This document shows positions 52,840 to 59,979 of a stretch of DNA of 64,000 bases, in pieces. The DNA lies in NCBI GenBank assembly GCA_045636125.1, contig JAZTWX010000016.1, positions 62,001 to 126,000 on the forward strand, given 5' to 3'. Source of the DNA: HGM04593 sp045636125 (GTDB lineage: Bacteria; Bacteroidota; Bacteroidia; Bacteroidales; Bacteroidaceae). The notes under the pieces were generated by a model. The model had not been told where the DNA came from, did not search any database, and saw nothing but the letters and a program-made list of their open reading frames with translations. Numbering within the stretch: position 1 is the stretch's first letter; each line of letters begins with the position of its first letter. The position numbers and the translations under genes were made by a program.

Positions 52840-54882
52840 ATGAGAAAATTACTTTTTCTTCTTGTAATATTCTGCCTCTCGGTGGCGGCTTTTGCCGTTC
52901 CCGCAAACAGGGTTCCTGTATCTTACAGGCAGTCGGACGGCACGCTGCTCTATGTTTACCTCACCGGTGACGAGTCGTTCCATTATTATGCTACATTGGA
53001 TGGCGTGCCTGTGGTAAAGACAGCTGCGGGGGACTACTGCTATGCAGTGCTCGACGAGAGCGACAATTTTGTCTCCACAGGTTACATTGCCCACAATAAG
53101 GGCGAGCGCAATTTAGAGGAGCAGAACATTGTAGATGCCAACGAATTTTCGGGTATAAAGTCCGATATAGGGGATATTGCCGTTCAACGCGCAATGCAGT
53201 ACACGTCTGTTTCAAGGGCTGCTGCAGGGAAAAAGTTCGAGGGAGTGATGAACGTTCCCGTTATACTTGTGGAGTATGCCGATGTTAAATTCTCTTTCTC
53301 TAAAGAGGTAGTTTCCACTATTCTCAACAAAAAAGATTACGAGGGTTACGACAATCCCATAGCAAGGAGTATTGGCAGTGCGAAGGATTATTTCCTTGCG
53401 CAATCGGGTGGCGCTTTTGAACCCAATTTCATTGTTACCGACATTGTTACCTTGCCCAACAATATGGCCTATTATGGCGCAAACTCTAATGGCAAAGATA
53501 TACGCCGTGGCCAAATGATTCGCGACGGCCTGCTTGCAGCCGATGAAAATTTCGATTTTTCAATCTTCGACAACGACGGTGACGGTGACGCCGAATTTCT
53601 CTATTGCATATACGCCGGTTATGCCGAATCTGTTAGCGGAAACGATGCCAACACAGTATGGCCCCACGCGTGGACACTCTCCTCGTCGGTGGGTGCAAAG
53701 AGGCTCGATGGTGTGCGTTTCGATGCCTATGCCTGCTCGCAAGAGCTTGCCGGAACCCCTGCTGTAACAGAATATTATGGCGGTCCACTGCTTTCGGGAA
53801 TTGGAACATTGTGTCACGAGTTCTCGCACACTTTGGGGCTTATGGATGTGTATAATGTTAAACTGAATAAGAGCGAAACATTTGGTTATTGGGACCTGAT
53901 GGATTCAGGAAACTACGTTGCCGAGGGTTACGTCCCTGTCAATTACAGCGCCTATGAACGTGAGCTTGTGGGATGGGATAAAATTGAGGAATTGAGCGAA
54001 GCGGGTTGCTACTCGTTGGAGTCAATCTCGAAAGGTCGTAAGGCTTATAAAATAGTAAACGATGCCAATGCCGACGAGTATTATGTGCTCGAAAACCGTC
54101 AGCAGGACGGTTGGGATTCTTACCTTTTCGGTACAGGTCTTATGATTACCCACATCGACTACGATAAGGATGTATGGAGCAGTAAAAAAGTGAATACCGA
54201 TTCTTCTCACCAGCGCATAGCACTTGTTCCTGCCGACAATGAAATTGTTATTTATAATGGTCTTAATGCGTCGCAGTTCAAGGCAAGTGTAACGGGTGAT
54301 CTCTGGCCCGGAACAAGCAAAAACAAGGCCTTTACAAGCACTTCTGTTCCTGCTGCAACACTCTTTACCGGCGGTCTTTTGGACAAACCGTTAACCAATA
54401 TAACCGAGCGTAACGGGGTGGTGTCGTTCCACTATCTGAATTTTGAATTGGAGACTCCTGCCGTTGCAGCAGCAACAGCTGTTACCACCGATGCTTTCTG
54501 CGCAAACTGGGTTGCAGTCAACGGCGCAATTGAATATATTCTGGTGCTTATGGACGGCGAAGGAAACGAACTCAACCGCGTTACAACAGCCGATGCAAGC
54601 TACCTGTATACAGCCCTTGAAGCAGATGCAGTGTACAGCTACAAGGTGGCTGCAAAAGATATTTGCGGCTGCACCACAGAGTTCTCGCAAAGCGAGTCGG
54701 TAGCTTTGTTGCCCACATCGATTAACGGCGTAGAAGCTGTTGAAAATGGCCGTTGCAGCATATATACCGCAGGGGGTAAACACGTTTATACAGGTCTCTT
54801 CGAAAGCGCTCCTGTGCTGCCTGCAGGTGTGTATATTATTACCGATGCAAACGGCAGCAGCAAGAAGTTTGTAGTGAAATAA
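52840..54882 (+). CDS. Secreted M6-family zinc metalloprotease
   Basis: 680 residues with signal peptide (MRKLLFLLVIFCLSVAAFAVP), a propeptide-like part, then an M6 (immune inhibitor A-like) catalytic domain with the zinc site CHEFSHTLGLMDVYN (HEFSH with downstream third ligand region). Calcium-site-like FDNDGDGDAEFLY lies before it. The C-terminal half holds a fibronectin-III-like domain (VAAATAVTTDAFCANWVAV) and a tail CSIYTAGGKHVYTGLFES...GVYIITDANGSSKKFVVK resembling a T9SS sorting signal. It is likely cell-surface or secreted and may degrade host or dietary protein. Confidence 0.92.
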   Translation: MRKLLFLLVIFCLSVAAFAVPANRVPVSYRQSDGTLLYVYLTGDESFHYYATLDGVPVVKTAAGDYCYAVLDESDNFVSTGYIAHNKGERNLEEQNIVDANEFSGIKSDIGDIAVQRAMQYTSVSRAAAGKKFEGVMNVPVILVEYADVKFSFSKEVVSTILNKKDYEGYDNPIARSIGSAKDYFLAQSGGAFEPNFIVTDIVTLPNNMAYYGANSNGKDIRRGQMIRDGLLAADENFDFSIFDNDGDGDAEFLYCIYAGYAESVSGNDANTVWPHAWTLSSSVGAKRLDGVRFDAYACSQELAGTPAVTEYYGGPLLSGIGTLCHEFSHTLGLMDVYNVKLNKSETFGYWDLMDSGNYVAEGYVPVNYSAYERELVGWDKIEELSEAGCYSLESISKGRKAYKIVNDANADEYYVLENRQQDGWDSYLFGTGLMITHIDYDKDVWSSKKVNTDSSHQRIALVPADNEIVIYNGLNASQFKASVTGDLWPGTSKNKAFTSTSVPAATLFTGGLLDKPLTNITERNGVVSFHYLNFELETPAVAAATAVTTDAFCANWVAVNGAIEYILVLMDGEGNELNRVTTADASYLYTALEADAVYSYKVAAKDICGCTTEFSQSESVALLPTSINGVEAVENGRCSIYTAGGKHVYTGLFESAPVLPAGVYIITDANGSSKKFVVK

Positions 54883-54970
54883 CAAAGCGTTTTTAGCGAC
54901 ATTAGGCAGCCTTCACGGCGAGCTCTCGCCGGTTGCCGTAGTTTGGTTGAGTTGCGCGAATATATCTCAT

Positions 54971-55003
54971 AAAATCCGGTTCATTGCGAGCCGGATTTTT
55001 TGT
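54971..55003 (+). terminator. M6 protease terminator
   Basis: A 12-bp stem (54971-54982 with 54988-54999, one G-T pair), a 5-nt loop and a T run. Confidence 0.82.
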
Positions 55004-56063
55004 TTCTTTTCGGTAAATCGTTTCTTGTAGTGGGGAATGTTGCGTCAATTCATTATTAGGTGCACCGCTTTTGCTTTTGCTATGGGGGGCTGCAGGCCTT
55101 GCAGTTGGTTTGCGTTGTAACAGCTCTTGCAGTGGGGCAGGCTCATCTTCTGTTGTGTGTCTTCAAATTCCTTTTATCATCCTCTCTTTGAAAAGCTACT
55201 GCTCATTTTTAATGGTAGCGGCTGTGTGTGTGATTGTTGTTGTGTAAAAACTGCGTTGCACGTAATATATAGGCGCAGTTTACAACCTTTAATTTCATTA
55301 TTTTCTCTTTTGTGAAATTCTATCACTATGAAAATGGGGCGTAATGCGCTGTGTTGTAATATATTACATTAAAAGAAACCCCTTGAGAGTTGAATATTTC
55401 CCTTTCTCCTGTACAAAGGGTTGTTTTACGCAATTTATTCCTTAATTTTCATCTTCTCGCGTCGGGCATTGTGTTGATTTTTATAAATATACATATTTCC
55501 CGAGTGGGAGAGTTTACTTTTTGGCAAAATGTTGTTGTAACAAATGTAATATTATTGCGATATAAATGTGTATTATTTGTAAATCTTTTGACAGCAGTGA
55601 AAAATGTAAATAGCGTGTTGTATACAATAAACACATCTGAGGTATCGTTTGGTCAAAGGTTATTAACAGGGTGGTGTGCCCCTTGTTGATAACGCGAAAA
55701 CGTGATATACGTAAAATATGCAGAATGAATATTGTATGCGTAAATATTGAAAACCCAATAAGTTAGATGCGTTTTGTTATTCTTTTGCATTAGTATATTT
55801 GTTGCTGTTTGCGTCTTTTGTCTAAAAACTGCATAAATAGCGTTGTTTTGTTGTTGTAAATGGTGGAATATCAGCTGTTTGTATAAAATGAATAATCTTT
55901 TTTATAGCCTATATTCTTTTCCCTGGTTTTTTGCAGCTTGAGGGCTCTGTGGTAAAGTGTGAGCGCTCAGCCTTTGCTGTTTTACATTTTGTAAATATCG
56001 CACCTTGTGTATAAATGTAAATTGCATAAGCTTTTGCCGTGCTTGCTTTGGAAAATTTCTTGT
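55004..56063. other. Long AT-rich intergenic stretch without a recognised gene
   Basis: About 1.06 kb between the M6 protease terminator and the XRE promoter. All open frames are short and lack coding character, and no tRNA-like fold was found. It contains a perfect 14-bp palindrome TGTAATATATTACA (55355-55368) and an inverted repeat GTTATTAACAGGG/CCCTTGTTGATAAC (55659-55693). The second arm is one base from the DnaA-box complement TGTGGATAA. It may hold regulatory sites or an uncharacterised RNA. Confidence 0.4.
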
Positions 56064-56094
56064 TTTGTTGTTTGAAAAAATAGTATTACATTTG
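56064..56094 (+). promoter_or_regulatory. XRE-regulator promoter
   Basis: TTTG (56064-56067), a 19-bp spacer and TACATTTG (56087-56094) match the consensus exactly. The RNA would start near 56101, before the ATG at 56144. Confidence 0.75.
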
Positions 56095-56143
56095 TATTGT
56101 GCATTGCGCTAATCTTGTAAACAACTATAAAACTGCATATTTT

Positions 56144-56638
56144 ATGAACGAGAGAGAAAGACTGGAATTGATAATGCGATGTTATAATCTCACCCCTTCG
56201 CAATTTGCCGACAAAACCGGCATACAGCGTGCATCGGTTTCCCATATTTTGAGCGGGAGAAACAAGGCGAGCCTTGAGGTTATGCTCAAGATATACGATG
56301 CTTTTCCTTCGCTTGATATGAAATGGCTGATGACCGGCAACGGAGATGCTCCTGTTGCGGGTGCGCGTCCTGTTGTGGAAACGCCCGTAGTGCAGGGGGC
56401 GAGCGTTCTCTTTCCGCCCGAAACGGTTGAAGAGCCATTTGTGCCGCAAGTGGTGGAACAACAGCCTGTCAAGCAGCAAAAGGTTGCACAGCAACCTCGT
56501 GTGGCAACCGAGCGCGTGCAGCGCCGTGTCCCCCAGCGTGCCGAAAAACAACCCGCCCAGGCTACGCAGCGTACGATAAAAGAGATACGCATCTATTATT
56601 CCGATGGAACATTTGAAATAATGTTGCCCGAAAAGTAG
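56144..56638 (+). CDS. XRE-family helix-turn-helix regulator with a Pro/Gln/Val-rich tail
   Basis: 164 residues. The N-terminal 60 form an HTH_3 domain: NERERLELIMRCYNLTPSQF then ADKTGIQRASVSHILSGRNK as the recognition helix region, and WLMTGNG at the end, as in small Bacteroidetes phage-repressor-like proteins. The rest is a low-complexity tail rich in Pro, Gln, Val and Arg (VEQQPVKQQKVAQQPRVATE) and then TIKEIRIYYSDGTFEIMLPEK, a short strand-like end. The start at 56144 is chosen because of the promoter and the missing domain upstream. The targets are unknown; the long upstream region is a candidate. Confidence 0.82.
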   Translation: MNERERLELIMRCYNLTPSQFADKTGIQRASVSHILSGRNKASLEVMLKIYDAFPSLDMKWLMTGNGDAPVAGARPVVETPVVQGASVLFPPETVEEPFVPQVVEQQPVKQQKVAQQPRVATERVQRRVPQRAEKQPAQATQRTIKEIRIYYSDGTFEIMLPEK

Positions 56639-56649
56639 TTTTTAATTTA

Positions 56650-56681
56650 TTTGCGCGTGGAGTTATTTTATCTTATCTTCG
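56650..56681 (+). promoter_or_regulatory. pyrK-pyrD promoter
   Basis: TTTG (56650-56653), a 20-bp spacer and TATCTTCG (56674-56681). The RNA would begin about 16 nt ahead of the ATG at 56704. Confidence 0.72.
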
Positions 56682-56703
56682 CCCTAAATAAATGTTAATT
56701 CAT

Positions 56704-57471
56704 ATGAAAAAGGTACTTGTCGATTTGACAATAAAGGATGTTCAGCAGCTCAATGCCAACTGCGTGCTGTTGATAATGAGCGGTGAAGAGCCGCTTCCGC
56801 TTGCGCGCCCCGGTCAATTTGCCGAATTGCGCATCGATGGAACCCCCACAGTGATGTTGCGTCGCCCCATCTCCATCCACAGCTTCGATGCTGCAAAGAA
56901 CGAGATTGGTTTTCTTGTGCAGCTTGTGGGCGACGGCACCCGTTGGTTGGGTGGCTTGAAGGTGGGTGACAAAGTGAACACCTTGCTCCCTTTGGGCAAC
57001 GGCTTTACAATGCCTGCCGACAAAAATGCACGCCTGCTGCTCGTTGGCGGTGGTGTGGGAAGTGCTCCGCTCTATTATCTGGCCGAAGAACTCAAACGCC
57101 GGGGCTACGATTTTACATTGCTCATTGGTGCTCGCGCGGCAAAGGACTTGTATCGCCGCGAGGCATACGAAGCGCTCGGTAGAGTGGAATATACCACCGA
57201 GGATGGCTCGTTGGGCGAGAAAGGCTTTGTTACCAACCACTCGGTTCTTGGTGAAAAATTTACCCAGATTTACACCTGTGGTCCCAAGCCTATGATGCTG
57301 TCGGTTGCAAAATATGCCTGCGAGAACAATATTCCCTGCGAAGTGTCGCTCGAAAACAAGATGGCTTGCGGCCTTGGTGCCTGTCTCTGCTGTGTAGAGG
57401 ATACAAAAGAGGGTCACAAGTGTGTGTGTACAGATGGTCCGGTATTTTCAATAGATGAACTAAAATGGTAA
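56704..57471 (+). CDS. pyrK: Dihydroorotate dehydrogenase electron-transfer subunit
   Basis: This subunit passes electrons from the PyrD flavin to NAD+ in pyrimidine synthesis. The 255 residues have a ferredoxin-NADP-reductase fold: FAD site RRPISIHSFD, NAD site LLLVGGGVGSAPLYYL, and the C-terminal [2Fe-2S] ligand set ACGLGACLCC with a further Cys in HKCVCTDG. The start is ATG 56704 (MKKVLVDLTIKD) rather than the earlier ATG at 56692. The stop overlaps pyrD by seven bases, so the subunits are coupled. Confidence 0.95.
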   Translation: MKKVLVDLTIKDVQQLNANCVLLIMSGEEPLPLARPGQFAELRIDGTPTVMLRRPISIHSFDAAKNEIGFLVQLVGDGTRWLGGLKVGDKVNTLLPLGNGFTMPADKNARLLLVGGGVGSAPLYYLAEELKRRGYDFTLLIGARAAKDLYRREAYEALGRVEYTTEDGSLGEKGFVTNHSVLGEKFTQIYTCGPKPMMLSVAKYACENNIPCEVSLENKMACGLGACLCCVEDTKEGHKCVCTDGPVFSIDELKW

Positions 57472-58376
57472 AGACTGATGTAAATATAGGAGGATTGAGG
57501 TTGAAGAACCCGGTTCTCACCGCTTCGGGAACATTCGGCTACGGTATTGAATTTTCCGATTTTGTCGACTTGAACAAGTTGGGTGGTTTTATTGTAAAAG
57601 GTACCACTCTTAACCACCGCGAGGGCAACCCTTACCCCCGTAGCGCCGAAACCCCTATGGGTATGCTCAACGCTGTGGGCTTGCAGAACAAGGGTGTTGA
57701 CTATTTTGCGGCCAACATCTACCCGCAGTTGAAAGACCTCGACACAAATGTTATTGTGAACGTTTCGGGAGCTTGTATAGAGGATTATGTAGCTTGTGCC
57801 GAAAAGGTTGCTGCGCTCGATAAGATCCCCGCAATTGAGCTTAATATTTCGTGCCCCAACGTAAAACAGGGTGGAATGGCGTTCGGCGTTCAGGCAGCTT
57901 CGGCAGCCGAGGTTGTGCAGGCTGTGCGCAAGGTCTATCCTAAAACGCTTATCGTAAAGCTCTCTCCCAATGTAACCGATATTACCGAGATTGCCCGTGC
58001 TGTAGAGGGTGCCGGTGCCGACAGTGTGTCGCTCATCAACACCTTGCTGGGAATGGCAATAGATTCGGAAAAGCGCCGCCCCTTGCTCTCTACAATTACA
58101 GGCGGTATGAGCGGCCCTGCAGTTAAGCCCATTGCTTTGCGTATGGTGTGGCAGGTTGCTAAAGCCGTTAAAATACCCGTTGTGGGCATTGGTGGTATTA
58201 CCACAGGAAGTGATGCTGTTGAGTTCTTGCTTGCCGGAGCATCGGCAATAGAGGTTGGAACGGCCAACTTTATGAACCCCGCTGTAACAGGTGAGATTGT
58301 CGATTATATTCAGGACTATCTTGTGCGCCACAAAATGAACTCTATCGACGAACTCATCGGTGCATTGGAGATTTAA
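57465..58376 (+). CDS. pyrD: Dihydroorotate dehydrogenase, catalytic subunit (type 1B)
   Basis: It oxidises dihydroorotate to orotate with FMN and passes electrons to PyrK. The 303 residues have the TIM-barrel FMN segments: GLRLKNPVLTASGTFGYGIE, KGTTLNHREGNPYPR, LNISCPNVKQGGMAFGV with the catalytic cysteine region, and VGIGGITTGSDAVEFLLAGA. It belongs to class 1B, which depends on the neighbouring PyrK. A bidirectional terminator follows before trmD. Confidence 0.96.
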   Translation: MVKTDVNIGGLRLKNPVLTASGTFGYGIEFSDFVDLNKLGGFIVKGTTLNHREGNPYPRSAETPMGMLNAVGLQNKGVDYFAANIYPQLKDLDTNVIVNVSGACIEDYVACAEKVAALDKIPAIELNISCPNVKQGGMAFGVQAASAAEVVQAVRKVYPKTLIVKLSPNVTDITEIARAVEGAGADSVSLINTLLGMAIDSEKRRPLLSTITGGMSGPAVKPIALRMVWQVAKAVKIPVVGIGGITTGSDAVEFLLAGASAIEVGTANFMNPAVTGEIVDYIQDYLVRHKMNSIDELIGALEI

Positions 58377-58429
58377 TATTCTGCAGAATATAGCATTGGA
58401 ATTTTGCCGCAACAGAGCGGAGATGATAC

Positions 58430-58463
58430 AAAAATAAACAGTCGAAATCGGCTGTTTATTTTT
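58430..58463. terminator. Bidirectional terminator between pyrD and trmD
   Basis: A stem of 15 pairs (58430-58444 with 58449-58463, one G-T pair) and an AAAT loop between convergent genes, with T runs on both strands. Confidence 0.85.
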
Positions 58464-58494
58464 GTATATACAATTGTAATTGTACGTAATTTTC

Positions 58495-59172
58495 TTATTT
58501 ATCCAAGAGGTCGGGGCGCAGGCGCTTTGTGCGTTCGAGTGACTGCTCAAACTCCCACTGGCGTATCTTTGCCTCGTGTCCCGATAGCAGAACATCGGGT
58601 ACTTTCCATCCGTTGTACTCTGCGGGGCGTGTGTAGACGGGTGGAGCGAGCAAATTATCCTGGAAAGAGTCGGAAAGAGCCGATGTTTCGTCGGAAATAA
58701 CCCCCGGAACAAGGCGAATAACCGCGTCGCAAATTACTTCGACTGCCAATTCGCCACCAGTTAGAACGTAATCTCCAATACTTATTTCTTTGGTAATCAA
58801 GTGCTCGCGTATGCGGTGGTCGATTCCCTTGTAGTGTCCGCACAAAAATATGAGATTTTGCTTCATTGAGAGGGAATTTGCCATTGGTTGGTCAAAAACC
58901 TGGCCGTCGGGCGAGGTATAAATGACCTCATCGTAGTCGCGTTGCGCTTTCAGCTGCTTTATACAGTTGTCAATGGGTTCAATTTTCATAACAAGCCCTG
59001 CGCAGCCGCCAAAAGGGTAATCATCGGTGCGGCGATGCTTGTCTGTTGTGTAATCCCGTAAATTATGTAAACAAATTTCGGCATAACCGTTGCGTTGTGC
59101 ACGCCCCATAATGGAGGTGTTGAAAAAGCTCTCCATCATCTCGGGAAAGGTTGTAATAATGTCTACGCGCAT
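58495..59172 (-). CDS. trmD: tRNA (guanine-N1)-methyltransferase
   Basis: It methylates G37 next to the anticodon, preventing frameshift errors. The 225 residues start MRVDIITTFPEMMESFFNTS and have the SPOUT knot segments FLCGHYKGIDHRI and EISIGDYVLTGGELAVEV. It lies alone on the minus strand between pyrD and the P5-like gene. The frame is open upstream to 59259, but the canonical MRVDIITTFP start at 59172 is used; a TATTTTTG box at 59257-59264 would give a leader of about 78 nt. Confidence 0.96.
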   Translation of the reverse strand: MRVDIITTFPEMMESFFNTSIMGRAQRNGYAEICLHNLRDYTTDKHRRTDDYPFGGCAGLVMKIEPIDNCIKQLKAQRDYDEVIYTSPDGQVFDQPMANSLSMKQNLIFLCGHYKGIDHRIREHLITKEISIGDYVLTGGELAVEVICDAVIRLVPGVISDETSALSDSFQDNLLAPPVYTRPAEYNGWKVPDVLLSGHEAKIRQWEFEQSLERTKRLRPDLLDK

Positions 59173-59256
59173 AGTTTGTATATAATTGTAAATTGTAAAT
59201 TCACTGTTTTTCTCTCTGTGGGTTGCGTTGTTGCAACCGTTTTTCGACAGGTTTTG

Positions 59257-59264
59257 CAAAAATA
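59257..59264 (-). promoter_or_regulatory. -7 box for trmD
   Basis: TATTTTTG on the minus strand fits the consensus; no clear -33 box. Confidence 0.4.
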
Positions 59265-59366
59265 AGATTTTTATTTGAAATTACCATTATTCTCGTTTCG
59301 TTCTGTGAGATTGTGTCAATTCCGTAACTTCGATATTTATCACGGATTTTATTTTTGCAGCAAAAA

Positions 59367-59780
59367 ATGAAAATGTCACGAGGTTTAAGAAACAACAATC
59401 CGCTTAACATCCGGCGTAACGCAACACGTTGGGAAGGGCTCGCTGCCGAGCAGAAGGATTCGGCCTTCTTCTCTTTCGTTGCTCCCTGTTGGGGCTACCG
59501 TGCAGCGTTCATCACTTTGAAGAACTACAAAAGACTCCACGGCCTTGCAACGCTTGCCGAATGGGTTGCACGCTGGGCGCCGCCGGTGGAAAACGACACG
59601 CAGGCCTACACTGCGTTTGTGAGTAAAAAGGCTGCTCTTGCAGCCGATGCCCACATAGACACTGCCGATAAAGAGCTAATGTGCCGCATTGTGGCTGCAA
59701 TGTCGCAGATGGAGAACGGCGTGCCGGCTGTTGCTGCAGATGTGGAGAAGGGGTGGAGCTTGTCGTGCAGCGCAAAATAG
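59367..59780 (+). CDS. Phage structural protein P5-like (lytic-enzyme-like) small protein
   Basis: 137 residues starting MKMSRGLRNNNPLNIRRN, the recurring 'RG.RNNNPLNIR' start of bacteriophage P5-type peptidoglycan-degrading proteins. SFVAPCWGYRAAFITLKNYK and TLAEWVARWAPPVENDTQAY follow as in that family. There is no signal peptide. Start choice is between 59367 and 59373; a TATTTTTG box lies at 59350-59357. It stands alone between trmD and gyrA with no other phage genes near, so it is a stray or domesticated phage gene rather than part of a prophage. Confidence 0.75.
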   Translation: MKMSRGLRNNNPLNIRRNATRWEGLAAEQKDSAFFSFVAPCWGYRAAFITLKNYKRLHGLATLAEWVARWAPPVENDTQAYTAFVSKKAALAADAHIDTADKELMCRIVAAMSQMENGVPAVAADVEKGWSLSCSAK

Positions 59781-59798
59781 AGACGCTGTATTTGCCCC

Positions 59799-59843
59799 GT
59801 AAAACCGCTTTTAAGAGCTTTTTGCCCTTAAATGCGGTTTTAT
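59799..59843 (+). terminator. Terminator after the P5-like gene
   Basis: A long-loop hairpin (gtaaaaccgc 59799-59808 with gcggttttat 59834-59843) with a small inner stem (ttaag/cttaa), followed by a T-rich tail. Confidence 0.55.
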
Positions 59844-59874
59844 GCGTTTTTAGGGCTTAATAAAAATTAAAAAT

Positions 59875-59906
59875 TTTGTGCGTTTCGGTAATTTTGAGTA
59901 ATTTTA
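59875..59906 (+). promoter_or_regulatory. gyrA promoter
   Basis: TTTG (59875-59878), a 20-bp spacer and TAATTTTA (59899-59906) approximate the consensus. A perfect TAATTTTG also lies at 59889-59896 but with a poor -33. Confidence 0.5.
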
Positions 59907-59979
59907 CAGAGTTTTATTATATATAAGGTATATAAAAGAGAATAATAACAGAAACATTAATCAATAAACAATTTTTTCA

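Noticed and set aside
55004..56063. Chromosome replication origin near gyrA
   Set aside because: Only one near-match to a DnaA box, no cluster, and dnaA or dnaN is not in the window; I left it as a lower-level observation.
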